From a virus, in IMG/VR virus record IMGVR_UViG_3300020596_000498, positions 1 through 25,896 of that record: 25,896 nt of DNA; one strand, 5' to 3'. The notes below the pieces were generated by a model that saw only the letters and a list, made by a program, of their open reading frames with translations, searched no databases and was not told where the DNA came from. The number at the start of each line of letters is the position of its first letter. Position 1 is the first letter of the stretch. Of this stretch, positions 8,376 through 15,337 are shown piece by piece. The translations under genes and the position numbers were made by a program.

Positions 8376-8379
8376 GAGG
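8374..8379 (+). promoter_or_regulatory. Very strong Shine-Dalgarno before the tail tube gene
   Basis: AGGAGG, continuing into GA, lies five bases before the ATG at 8385 and begins within the stop codon of the previous gene. It is the best ribosome site I noticed in the window and fits the high copy number of the tail tube protein. Confidence 0.8.
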
Positions 8380-8384
8380 GAACC

Positions 8385-9161
8385 ATGCCATCTTCAGCAG
8401 TAGCAGGATATAGAGCCAAACTTAGGCGCGGCGACAGTGGCGTTGGTGCCTCAGTTATCGCATCGCGGACCATCGGAACAAGCAACTCGCAGATTAAATT
8501 TTATGCTGCCCTTGCGGGTGCTGCAGGGAATAGCCTGCTCACCGAAATAGTGGTGGCCGGACTCAGTACGGCCTTGACGGTCGTCATGGGGACCAACAAG
8601 GTTACTGTTAACTCAGCGACCGACGGCGCTGGCGCGGCGACATCTAAGATCAACGACATCATCGCGAAGTGTTATCAGACGGCAGGCTTCGATGCATTAT
8701 TCGACGCTGATTCTGGTGCCGGCAACGGTACTGGTACGCTGGCTGCAGCGGCCGCTCTTGCCAACTTGGCCAGCGGTTCAGACGGTGGTGAAGCGTTCGT
8801 GACGATAGCGGAGGTTAAGGGGCTCGGTGGACCAAACCAAAGCATGTCCCCAATCGAAGTGACCAATGTAGATTCTGCCGGATGGCGTGAGTTCATCGGT
8901 GGCTTGAAGGATGCTGGAGAGGTTACTTTTCAGATTAATTTCATTCCGAATTCGTCTCAGCACCGCCAACTCTTGGCGGACCTGGGTACAGATCCAGCGC
9001 CGCAAATCAACTACCGCATCGAGTTCAACAACACGGCGGGATCGATTCTTCTCTTTCCGAAATGTCTCGTGACCAATTTCAGCGTGACGGAAGAGCTTGA
9101 AAGCTCCGTGATGGCGAGCATCACATTGCGTCCTTCCGGACAACCTACTTGGACGGTGTAG
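8385..9161 (+). CDS. Major tail (tube) protein with an inserted domain
   Basis: This 258-residue protein should stack into the tail tube. The parts at residues 1-18 (SSAVAGYRAKLRRGD) and about 134-258 (EAFVTIAEVKGLGGPNQSMS, VTNVDSAGWREFIGGLKDAG, then the FNFIP-like QINFIP) form the usual siphophage tail tube. Between them, residues about 25-133, lies extra sequence with its own beta-rich, Ala/Gly-rich pattern (SNSQIKFYAALAGAAGNSLL, later TVNSATDGAGAATSKINDII). I recognise this pattern from other phage structural proteins, where it appears as a separate module. The insert falls in the loop before the first tube strand. Normal relatives are about 140-150 residues, so this one is much longer. 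Expression is likely high. Confidence 0.88.
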   Translation: MPSSAVAGYRAKLRRGDSGVGASVIASRTIGTSNSQIKFYAALAGAAGNSLLTEIVVAGLSTALTVVMGTNKVTVNSATDGAGAATSKINDIIAKCYQTAGFDALFDADSGAGNGTGTLAAAAALANLASGSDGGEAFVTIAEVKGLGGPNQSMSPIEVTNVDSAGWREFIGGLKDAGEVTFQINFIPNSSQHRQLLADLGTDPAPQINYRIEFNNTAGSILLFPKCLVTNFSVTEELESSVMASITLRPSGQPTWTV

Positions 9162-9164
9162 CGC

Positions 9165-9503
9165 ATGAGTGACAATGAACTCTGGCCGACAGTCGAAGTC
9201 GAGTGGGAAGGGAAAAAGTATACCTGTAACCTCGATTTCGGCTGGGCTTATCGCCTGGACGTTAAATGCGGCGTCAACGTTCTCGACTTTGGTAACCTCA
9301 CCGAAAAAGCACAGGGTCCCAAGGATTACGTAGGCTATGTATTTGCCGCTCTCAGCGAGCACCTACCACAGCTCACGCCCGACCTCGTCGCTAGCAAAAA
9401 AGGTAAGGCTGTGGTCGCTGAAGGAATCAAGATTTTCGCCGCGTTCATCGCCACACTGGCTCCAGCAGACGCAAAAAAAAAGAGCGAGCCGGTAGTCCCC
9501 TAA
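9165..9503 (+). CDS. Tail assembly chaperone, short form (lambda G-like)
   Basis: This 112-residue protein is the upstream product of the tail assembly chaperone pair, which coats the tape measure during assembly. It starts three bases after the tail tube gene. The sequence VEVEWEGKKYTCNLDFGWAY and the following VKCGVNVLDFG recall the chaperone family opening. The end carries nine A residues in a row (9473-9481) that contain the heptamer A AAA AAG in the zero frame (9476-9482). Most ribosomes should end at the TAA at 9501-9503; a fraction should slip to the -1 frame and make the long form. Position just before the tape measure and the slippery site are the main evidence. Confidence 0.85.
   Translation: MSDNELWPTVEVEWEGKKYTCNLDFGWAYRLDVKCGVNVLDFGNLTEKAQGPKDYVGYVFAALSEHLPQLTPDLVASKKGKAVVAEGIKIFAAFIATLAPADAKKKSEPVVP
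9476..9482 (+). other. Programmed -1 frameshift site (A AAA AAG)
   Basis: The heptamer matches X XXY YYZ, the classic bacterial -1 slippery sequence, and is read in frame as A AAA AAG in the short chaperone gene. The -1 frame stays open from here through 9826 with no stop. No strong downstream hairpin was seen by eye. Confidence 0.85.
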
Positions 9504-9829
9504 AGCACTTTGATTGGGCCGGGATGTGGGCTGTTGCCGTCTACGATCTCGGCCTTTCAACGGAACAATTCTTTCAGCTTAATCTTCGAAAATTCAATGC
9601 GCTCGTGGAGCGATTCGAGAGCGAGCAAGAGCGTGCCGACTTTCGTGCCGCGCAAATCTGCTCAGTTGCTGCGAACATCATGGGCAAAAAAGAGGACGGG
9701 ACACCATTCGGTCCCGGAGATTTCTTCCCCTCATTGAGAAGCGTTGATGGGACCAATCGTCGAGAGATGAGCGGGGAAGAAATCATGAACGGCCTGCTGA
9801 TGCTCTATCCACGCGATAACCCGCACTAA
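9482..9829 (+). CDS. Tail assembly chaperone, frameshifted extension (lambda T-like part)
   Basis: After a -1 shift, translation continues as ERAGSPLKHFDWAGMWAVAV and runs to the TAA at 9827-9829. The resulting fusion would be about 221 residues (106 from the first frame plus 115). The second part has the pattern YDLGLSTEQFFQLNLRKFNA, in which the 'F-W-x-L-T-P-R-x-F' type segment is typical of the T domain in lambda-like and rhizobial phages. An ATG at 9524 could in principle start a free protein, but it has no usable Shine-Dalgarno and lies inside the conserved part. The T domain normally binds the tape measure, which follows the IS element and one small gene. Confidence 0.85.
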   Translation, partial: ERAGSPLKHFDWAGMWAVAVYDLGLSTEQFFQLNLRKFNALVERFESEQERADFRAAQICSVAANIMGKKEDGTPFGPGDFFPSLRSVDGTNRREMSGEEIMNGLLMLYPRDNPH

Positions 9830-9858
9830 ATCAATTACTTATCAGGTAAGCCGTAAAA

Positions 9859-9878
9859 CCTAGCCCTTTAGGGCTAGG
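9859..9878. repeat. Left-end hairpin of element 1
   Basis: CCTAGCCC and GGGCTAGG form a perfect 8-bp stem around TTTA. Structures like this are recognised by TnpA on single-stranded DNA. The outer edge overlaps the tnpA stop codon (9874-9876). Confidence 0.88.
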
Positions 9879-10287
9879 ATATAAGGCTTTGATTGTTAAT
9901 ATATTCTTTTAGCACTTCCAACGAAGCTCCTCCACAACTCCCGACGAAGTAGGAGGGACTCCAAAGATGTTCTCTGTGAGTCGTACCTTTTAAAGCTGGA
10001 TAGTCCCTTCTCAGTAATCTACTACTTACTCCCTTAAGGCTATTAACTAGAGAGGAAAGAGAATGTTTTGGTGGATATTCCACATGCAGATGAACATGAT
10101 CACCTTCACCGTTACACTCAATAAGCTCAGCCTCGAACTTGTCACAAACATCGGCAAAGATATCTTTCATCATTGCAACGTGTTTCGCCTCAAATACTTT
10201 ACGCCTGTACTTGGTAACAAACACCAAGTGACAGTGAAGGGCATAGACGCAATGATTACTTATCTTAATTTTAGTTGACGTGCTCAT
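9874..10287 (-). CDS. tnpA: Y1 HUH transposase TnpA of IS200/IS605 family
   Basis: TnpA cuts and rejoins single-stranded IS ends. The HUH motif is His64-Val-His66 in the segment EGDHVHLHVEYPPK, and the nucleophile is Tyr129 in EVLKEYINNQ. Further family patterns are HLVFVTKYRRKVF (residues 20-32) and VNSLKGVSSRLLRRDYP. At 137 residues it has the normal full length. The start is taken as the ATG at 10285-10287 (MSTSTKIKIS); an earlier in-frame ATG at 10317 would add ten residues that lie within the other gene's leader. It is divergent from tnpB with only 22 bases between the starts. The dimer should act on both ends of this element and perhaps on element 2, whose right end is nearly the same. 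Confidence 0.95.
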   Translation of the reverse strand: MSTSTKIKISNHCVYALHCHLVFVTKYRRKVFEAKHVAMMKDIFADVCDKFEAELIECNGEGDHVHLHVEYPPKHSLSSLVNSLKGVSSRLLRRDYPALKGTTHREHLWSPSYFVGSCGGASLEVLKEYINNQSLIS

Positions 10288-10309
10288 TGACCTAGCGTAC
10301 ATTTGTATA

Positions 10310-11386
10310 ATGGCCAAGTCAATGAAAACTTTTCAGTTTAGAATTAAAGACAGTAAGTGCTTTAAGCAACTAGAAAAACACGCTAGTGCTGTAAATTTTG
10401 TCTGGAACTATTGCAACGACATCTCTCAGCAATCGGCTAAAAAAAGAGCATCTGGATCAAATAACAGGTGGATATCTGAATTTGATCTAAATTACCTGAC
10501 CGCAGGAACATCTAAAGCTTTAGGGCTAAACGCTACCACTATTCAAAGCATTGCTGGCGAGTTTGTAGACAAGAGAAACGCTAGAAAGAGACCTCGCTTA
10601 AAGTGGAGATCGTACAAGAAAAACCTCGGATGGATACCTGTAAAAGCTGGCGGTATATCCTTCAAAGACGATAGCTTTAAGTATTGTGGTAAGGCGTATC
10701 GTTTCTGGAAGTCCAGAAAAATTGAAGGTAAGGTTAAGACTGCATCAATCACACAGGACGCTCAAAAGCGATGGTACGTCAACGTAACCTGTGAAATACC
10801 AGAATGTGACACAACTAAATCCACATCAACAATCGGTGTAGATTTAGGTCTCAAGGATCTAGCTGTTTGCTCAGATGGTTGCATCATTGAAAACCCAAGA
10901 ACACTAAGAAGATATGCCGATAAACTGGCAGTAGCTCAAAGAGCAAAGAAGAGAAAACAAGTTACAAAAATTCACGCAAAGATTAAGAACGTGCGTAAAG
11001 ATTTTCTGCACAAAGCTTCTACGGCACTCGTCACGAAGCACAAACAAATTTTCGTTGGTAACGTGAGCAGCTCCAAACTCGTAAAAACCAAAATGGCGAA
11101 ATCCGTTTTGGATGCAGGATGGAGCATGTTCAAGACAATGCTTAAATACAAATCCATTAGGATTGGTGTTGACTACCAAGAGACCGACGAAAGGTACTCT
11201 ACTGTCACTTGCTCAGATTGCTTCGCAAGAAGCGGCCCGAGTGGACTAAGTGCTTTAGGGATTAGGGATTGGGTATGTTCAAAGTGTGGTAGTCAGCATC
11301 TACGAGATGTAAATGCAGCCAAGAATATTCTCAATTTCGCTCTGGGACATCAGAGTCAGTCAGTGGAATCCCCTGCCTTTAGGTAG
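10310..11386 (+). CDS. tnpB: TnpB, RNA-guided nuclease of IS605 family, atypical RuvC-II
   Basis: TnpB proteins use an RNA made from the element's right end to cut matching DNA next to a short motif. From the ATG at 10310 the protein is 358 residues; ATG at 10322 is another option. RuvC-I is IGVDLGLKD (Asp178) and RuvC-III is LRDVNAAKNI (Asp333). A zinc ribbon is formed by Cys301, Cys304, Cys323 and Cys326. At RuvC-II, where most TnpBs read 'IEDL', this one has QIFVGNVSSS, with Gly250 in place of Glu. A Glu-rich stretch, YQETDERYST, just before the zinc ribbon offers Glu294 as a possible relocated acid. The stop codon lies inside the right-end hairpin, as is usual. Confidence 0.94.
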   Translation: MAKSMKTFQFRIKDSKCFKQLEKHASAVNFVWNYCNDISQQSAKKRASGSNNRWISEFDLNYLTAGTSKALGLNATTIQSIAGEFVDKRNARKRPRLKWRSYKKNLGWIPVKAGGISFKDDSFKYCGKAYRFWKSRKIEGKVKTASITQDAQKRWYVNVTCEIPECDTTKSTSTIGVDLGLKDLAVCSDGCIIENPRTLRRYADKLAVAQRAKKRKQVTKIHAKIKNVRKDFLHKASTALVTKHKQIFVGNVSSSKLVKTKMAKSVLDAGWSMFKTMLKYKSIRIGVDYQETDERYSTVTCSDCFARSGPSGLSALGIRDWVCSKCGSQHLRDVNAAKNILNFALGHQSQSVESPAFR

Positions 11387-11419
11387 GGGAGGATGTCAAC
11401 CTTCTTTACGCCTGTTCAC
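11280..11419 (+). ncRNA. Putative omega (guide) RNA of element 1
   Basis: In IS200/IS605 elements the guide RNA comes from the 3' end of tnpB plus the right end, and the guide is the first 16 to 20 bases beyond the element. Here that would place the scaffold over about 11280-11399, including the 11370-11389 hairpin, and the guide at 11400-11419. The 5' limit is a guess. The family mechanism is established; that this copy is expressed is inferred. Confidence 0.4.
11370..11389. repeat. Right-end hairpin of element 1
   Basis: CCCCTGCC and GGTAGGGG pair around TTTA with one G-T wobble. GAAT (11366-11369) lies directly before it, and the element ends with TCAA ten bases after it. The tnpB stop TAG is within the right arm. 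Confidence 0.88.
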
Positions 11420-11428
11420 GGTGAACGC

Positions 11429-11896
11429 ATGAAAAACTATCAAATAATCTTAAGCCTCGTGGGCGTTGCGCTTGTGGGTGTTTTTTTGATTCTTTTTTAC
11501 GACGGCTACATCGGCTTCCGGAAAATGCAGGATCGGATTCGGGCCGCTGACTCACGAAGCCGCAAAGCAATTACATTGCAGTTCGTAGAGAAACTCGCAG
11601 CAAGAGATCCGGTTGAGAGTACCACATTCCAACTCCAGGAACTTTCGAAGTGCATAGCCGTGTATAAGCAAGTGCACGGAGTATTCCCGTCAAAAGTTTC
11701 TGATGTGCACCATCTCACCCTTGAGGGCAACTGCGGCTTTCTAATGAGAGATGTCGACGCGTGGCAGACACCGATCGAGTTCACTCACGGCGACGGAACC
11801 TTTCAATTGGCTAGCCTTGGGTCGGACCGAAAACCCGGCGGGGAAGGCTTATCGCAAGACATCATCATCTCGCGCTCAATTAAAGCAAACGAATAG
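11429..11896 (+). CDS. Membrane-anchored GspG-like (pseudopilin-like) protein
   Basis: From the ATG at 11429 this protein has 155 residues. Residues about 5-24 (QIILSLVGVALVGVFLILFY) form one transmembrane helix. The C-terminal half resembles the globular domain of type II secretion GspG: LSKCIAVYKQVHGVFPSKVS, then RDVDAWQTPIEFTHGDGTFQ, then LASLGSDRKPGGEGLSQDI, which parallels 'DPWG-x-P-Y-x-Y ... S-x-G-x-D-x-x-x-G-G-x-G-x-x-x-D-I'. No prepilin peptidase site (Gly-Phe-x-x-x-Glu) is visible. Two cysteines could form a disulphide. GGTGA lies four bases before the ATG; an ATG at 11393 inside the IS is ignored. Finding it between tail chaperone and tape measure is unusual. Function unknown; a moron or host-surface role is possible. 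Confidence 0.75.
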   Translation: MKNYQIILSLVGVALVGVFLILFYDGYIGFRKMQDRIRAADSRSRKAITLQFVEKLAARDPVESTTFQLQELSKCIAVYKQVHGVFPSKVSDVHHLTLEGNCGFLMRDVDAWQTPIEFTHGDGTFQLASLGSDRKPGGEGLSQDIIISRSIKANE

Positions 11897-11925
11897 GGGC
11901 TTTTAGTTCCCGTTGCTACGATTAA

Positions 11926-11942
11926 CTCGATTAAACATCGAG
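11926..11942. repeat. Small hairpin before the tape measure gene
   Basis: CTCGAT (11926-11931) and ATCGAG (11937-11942) form a perfect 6-bp stem with a 5-base loop, 13 bases before the tape measure ATG. There is no T tract. The purine-rich GAGAAG next to it is the only ribosome-site candidate, so the fold could affect initiation. This may also be chance. Confidence 0.35.
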
Positions 11943-11955
11943 AAGCTCGCAGCGC

Positions 11956-14724
11956 ATGAAGAAGAAGGGGTCCAAAGAATACCTAATGTGGGTGGAACTC
12001 CGTGGAACGACGGAGAAATTCTCCCAGGACATGAATAAAGCCGTAGGCCAAGTTACTAGGGCCGAACAGCAAATTACAGGGCTCGCTCGAAACATCCAGA
12101 AGGTATTCCACGCCGCATTAGTCATTGGCGGCGTTGCGGCAATTAGCAAACTGACGTCGCAGCTTGGGAAACTCGCCGAGCAGGGGGAAGTTGCTGGTTC
12201 GATAGCAGATGGGTTCCACCGTCTAGGCGGCAGTTCAGTAGAAATCGAGAAGGCCAGACGTGCAGTGCTCGGCATGGCCGACTCTTACGACCTGATGCAA
12301 ATAGCGAACAAAGGTCTCATAGCCAACCTTCCAGGATGGAATGAATCGTTCGCCTCGATAGCAGATTTGGGAGCGCGGGTTGCAGATGTCCTGAACCAAG
12401 ACACGACACAATCAATCGAGCAGCTTTCAGACGCAATCATTCGTGGCCAGTCGAAAGCTCTCATACCCCTCGGCTTCACATTCACCGACACCGCGAACAA
12501 AGCACTAGTTTCTGCCGAGGCGCTGAGACAACTGCCGGAAGTTCTTTCACGTCTTGCTCCCGCCACCGACTCGGTTGCCAACGCGCAGACTGCGTTTAAC
12601 AAGGCGCTGGGCGAGGCAGTTAAAGAAGTTGGTATCGCGATCAACGAGAACGAAACGCTTATACTCGCGTGGCGCGAGCTGGAGGCAGCGGTCAAATCCA
12701 TCGATTGGAAGGCCATTGGCGACGATATCGCGTCCACTGCAGGGATATTCGCGAATCTTACAAGCACAGTGCTACCGCACGTAACAGCAGCCTTCCAAGG
12801 TTGGGCCTACGAAGTCGATAAACTCTTCGGGAACGGGGCGAGCGGTCAGCAGAAGCGTCTCCTCGACGAGATCCACCATCTCGAGGGAAACTTAAAATCT
12901 CTCGATTCTTGGAAACCTGCAAACCTTGTCGCATGGCTAATCGGTCAGCACGGGAGCACAAGGGACACGACTCTTCAGCAACTTGAAGCCAAGCGCAAAG
13001 CTCTTCTTGAGATCGTCCACGCAACGAACGCCTTCGATGGAGGTCCTAGCAATGAACCCAACTTCAAGCCCCTCCTGGGGGCGGACCCGGAGGAAGCGAA
13101 AAACAAGGGCCGACAAGTCGTCAAGGATGTCAAAGAGGCACAAAAGGCTGCGGCAGTTGAGGTTAGCGACGAGTGGGCTGAGCAGCAGAAGAGAGCCCAC
13201 CGAGAATCGGTTCAATTCTGGGAAAGCACATTCCAGAATGCGATCACCGGCATGACATTCGATCTCGAGGATGCGTTAAAGCAAGCCGCTGTAGGATTTG
13301 CATCCGAGATGGCAGCCTCGTTTACTGGCTTGAGTTTCGAAGGTGGCATTAAGGGCTTCGGATCCAAACTCGCCGAAAGCATTTTCGGTACTGGTGCGGG
13401 ATTGCTAGGACGACCCGAAGGCGTCGCGGGCCCTCTCATGGAAAACGGATCGTTCATGGGGATGGGGGCCGCCATTAGCTCGTTCGTTCCAGCCGCGGCC
13501 GCAGCAGTAGGTACGTATCTCGCCGGACGATCACTCCAAGACTTGATCCACGGTAAAACCGACAATTCGCTGCAGGGTATCGCTGGTCGCGCGCAGCTAG
13601 CTATTTTATCCAGCGGGGTCTCTGAAGTCGCTCGACTGTTCTCGGCGTTCGGCGGATCCAATGCTGGACACGATGCACGTAAAAACGTGGCAGGCTTCAT
13701 TGAGAATGCGACCGGGAAAGATTTTAAGGTCGGTGCGTCATCGAAGTTCGATACCGATGATGGCTTCGCCGCGCTCCGCAAACTCGACAAAGAGACACAG
13801 GATTTTTTCAAAGGGTTCGGGCAGGTTCTGACATCGGTTGTCGGAGTCGGTTCAGATGCCTCGGAGCAGATTGCTTCGCTCTTGGTTGAGAACACCGACG
13901 GTAGCGTTAACAAAGCGAAGGCGATGTGGAAGAGCCTCGGAATGAGCTTTGAGGATGCGCAGGAAAAAATAATCGCGCTCGGTATCGAAGCCGGAAAAAC
14001 GTGGGATCAAATAGAAGGCGAGATTGCTGCAGCGGAGCGTTTATCAAGACCCGGTCGTGATGGCAAGGGAGACTACGTCGGCGCTTTCCAGGACATCATC
14101 GACAGCAATGCGAAAGGTATGGAGGCCACGAACGCGGTCGTCTCGAACGGCATTGAGGCTGCAGAGAAGCAATTCAAAAACTTCGAGGAATGGAAAGCAG
14201 CACTCAAGACCCAGTTTGCTCCAGAGCAAGTTGATATTTTCTTCCAAGCTTTATCGCAGCGCGGCGTAACTAATTTTGACCAGCTCGAGAACGCATCCGT
14301 TCGGACATCGGGAGCAATTATCGCGGATATGAAGAATCTCGGGTTCGCGTTCGAGGACGTCACTGCGAAGATTAAAGAGGCAGAACTCGCGATGCGCGAT
14401 TTAACCAGCAGCTCTCCAAATAATGTTGAAGGCGTAGATATTCCAAAGTTCGGGAAAGGCGGCATTGTCACACGACCCACACTCGCGATAGTCGGCGAAG
14501 CTGGCCCTGAAATAATCATGCCGATGAACAAACTTTCCGGAGCGAACCCGGCCATGCGCGCTGCCGGCGGCGGGGGCATGGTAGTCAACATCGACGCTCG
14601 AGGGGCTGCGCCCGGTGTCGACCAAGCAATTCTCCGAGCAATGCGCGAAGTAAGCGAAGCCTCAGTCGCACGCGGAATAAATAACTTTGTGCGAACGCAG
14701 TCGCGCGGAGGACGCGGAGTATGA
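11956..14724 (+). CDS. Tail tape measure protein
   Basis: The 922-residue protein sets tail length and lines the tube. The start (VELRGTTEKFSQDMNKAVGQ) is typical of tape measures that open with a short beta segment and then long helices rich in Ala, Glu and Lys. A hydrophobic Gly/Ala-rich segment occurs around residues 500-525. Near the C-terminus lies the common tape measure motif FGKGGIVTRPTLAIVGEAGP followed by EIIMPM (ending at residue 857). By the usual 1.5 angstrom per residue the tail would be roughly 140 nm long. No lytic transglycosylase or peptidase domain is evident. The ATG at 11956 has only a weak ribosome site. The stop overlaps the next gene as ATGA. Confidence 0.93.
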   Translation: MKKKGSKEYLMWVELRGTTEKFSQDMNKAVGQVTRAEQQITGLARNIQKVFHAALVIGGVAAISKLTSQLGKLAEQGEVAGSIADGFHRLGGSSVEIEKARRAVLGMADSYDLMQIANKGLIANLPGWNESFASIADLGARVADVLNQDTTQSIEQLSDAIIRGQSKALIPLGFTFTDTANKALVSAEALRQLPEVLSRLAPATDSVANAQTAFNKALGEAVKEVGIAINENETLILAWRELEAAVKSIDWKAIGDDIASTAGIFANLTSTVLPHVTAAFQGWAYEVDKLFGNGASGQQKRLLDEIHHLEGNLKSLDSWKPANLVAWLIGQHGSTRDTTLQQLEAKRKALLEIVHATNAFDGGPSNEPNFKPLLGADPEEAKNKGRQVVKDVKEAQKAAAVEVSDEWAEQQKRAHRESVQFWESTFQNAITGMTFDLEDALKQAAVGFASEMAASFTGLSFEGGIKGFGSKLAESIFGTGAGLLGRPEGVAGPLMENGSFMGMGAAISSFVPAAAAAVGTYLAGRSLQDLIHGKTDNSLQGIAGRAQLAILSSGVSEVARLFSAFGGSNAGHDARKNVAGFIENATGKDFKVGASSKFDTDDGFAALRKLDKETQDFFKGFGQVLTSVVGVGSDASEQIASLLVENTDGSVNKAKAMWKSLGMSFEDAQEKIIALGIEAGKTWDQIEGEIAAAERLSRPGRDGKGDYVGAFQDIIDSNAKGMEATNAVVSNGIEAAEKQFKNFEEWKAALKTQFAPEQVDIFFQALSQRGVTNFDQLENASVRTSGAIIADMKNLGFAFEDVTAKIKEAELAMRDLTSSSPNNVEGVDIPKFGKGGIVTRPTLAIVGEAGPEIIMPMNKLSGANPAMRAAGGGGMVVNIDARGAAPGVDQAILRAMREVSEASVARGINNFVRTQSRGGRGV

Positions 14725-15335
14725 CGATTTCCTTTCCGCTTACGATGCCAACTGTGCCGGGCCCAGTCTCTCTCGAGTGGCTCATGGACACACGCATCGC
14801 GCGCGCTGAATCAACGTTCACCGGACTAGTGCAAAAGCAGAAGCACGCTGCGCAGAAGTGGTACGTGAACATAACCCTCCCTCCTATGAGCGGCGCGAAC
14901 GCAGCGGAGTGGATCGGTTTCCTTTTGTCGCTTAACGGTCCGGAAGGAACCTTCCTGCTCGGCGATAACCTTGCAAAGACGCCTCGAGGCGGCGCGGGCG
15001 GAGCTCCAAAGATAAACGGCGCCAGTCAGGTCGGAGGTGCACTTATCACAGATGGATGGGACGCTTCGCAAACAGGCATTCTCAAAGCTGGAGATTTTAT
15101 TCAGCTCGGCACGCGGCTCCACCGCATAAAAAAAGACGCAGATTCTGACGGCAGCGGCAACGCTACTCTCGATATTTGGCCAGACATTCGAAGCCCGTCG
15201 CCGGCAGACGATGACACCATCATCACGCAAGGGTGCAAGGGAATCTTCGAACTCGTGGAGAACTTTACTGCGCTCTACAAATGGGACGCTAGCAAGGTAT
15301 ACGACATTGCCTTCCAAGCGGTTGAGGCGCTCTAG
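14721..15335 (+). CDS. Tail-tip protein (distal-tail-like), phage conserved
   Basis: This 204-residue protein follows the tape measure. Patterns such as AAQKWYVNITLPPMSGANAA, EWIGFLLSLNGPEGTFLLGD and LKAGDFIQLGTRLHRIKKDA match a conserved tail family whose members place 'W-x-v-x-l-P-p-m' and 'G-D-f-i-q-i-g' in these positions. The domain resembles the DUF2460-like or distal tail group that forms the ring at the tip between tube and hub; that fold assignment is by pattern and position. The ATG overlaps the tape measure stop by four bases. It should interact with the next protein and the large hub. Confidence 0.78.
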   Translation: MTISFPLTMPTVPGPVSLEWLMDTRIARAESTFTGLVQKQKHAAQKWYVNITLPPMSGANAAEWIGFLLSLNGPEGTFLLGDNLAKTPRGGAGGAPKINGASQVGGALITDGWDASQTGILKAGDFIQLGTRLHRIKKDADSDGSGNATLDIWPDIRSPSPADDDTIITQGCKGIFELVENFTALYKWDASKVYDIAFQAVEAL

Positions 15336-15337
15336 CG

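Larger units (their letters stand above)
9839..11399. mobile_element. IS608-like insertion sequence (IS200/IS605 family), complete, 1561 bp
   Basis: The element has divergent tnpA and tnpB genes. The left flank ends in TTAC (9835-9838), 20 bases before a perfect hairpin at 9859-9878. The right end has GAAT, then a hairpin at 11370-11389, then a terminal TCAA at 11396-11399. TTAC on the left, TCAA on the right and GAAT before the right hairpin are the signature set of IS608. No target duplication is expected. Removing the element joins TTAC to CCTTC and leaves a 38-base spacer between chaperone and pseudopilin-like genes, which restores a plausible operon. It looks intact and potentially active. 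Its GC is clearly below that of the flanking genes. Confidence 0.92.

Noticed and set aside
9524-9829. An independent gene starting at the ATG at 9524
   Set aside because: No usable ribosome site, and the conserved sequence extends upstream in the same frame to the slippery heptamer.
10306-10311. TATAAT as a promoter for tnpB
   Set aside because: It overlaps the ATG at 10310, and the nearest -35-like TTGACC lies 13 bases away, which is too close. It could serve a start at 10322, but this is unsupported.
11393-11428. An in-frame ATG inside the right end of element 1 as the start of the pseudopilin-like gene
   Set aside because: It lies in IS sequence, with purines directly adjoining the ATG, which leaves no ribosome spacing. 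The ATG at 11429 is followed at once by the membrane helix.
13212-13913. A 233-residue minus-strand frame inside the tape measure gene
   Set aside because: It is antisense to a strongly supported coding region and lacks any family pattern. The 223-residue frame at 18910-19581 was rejected for the same reason.
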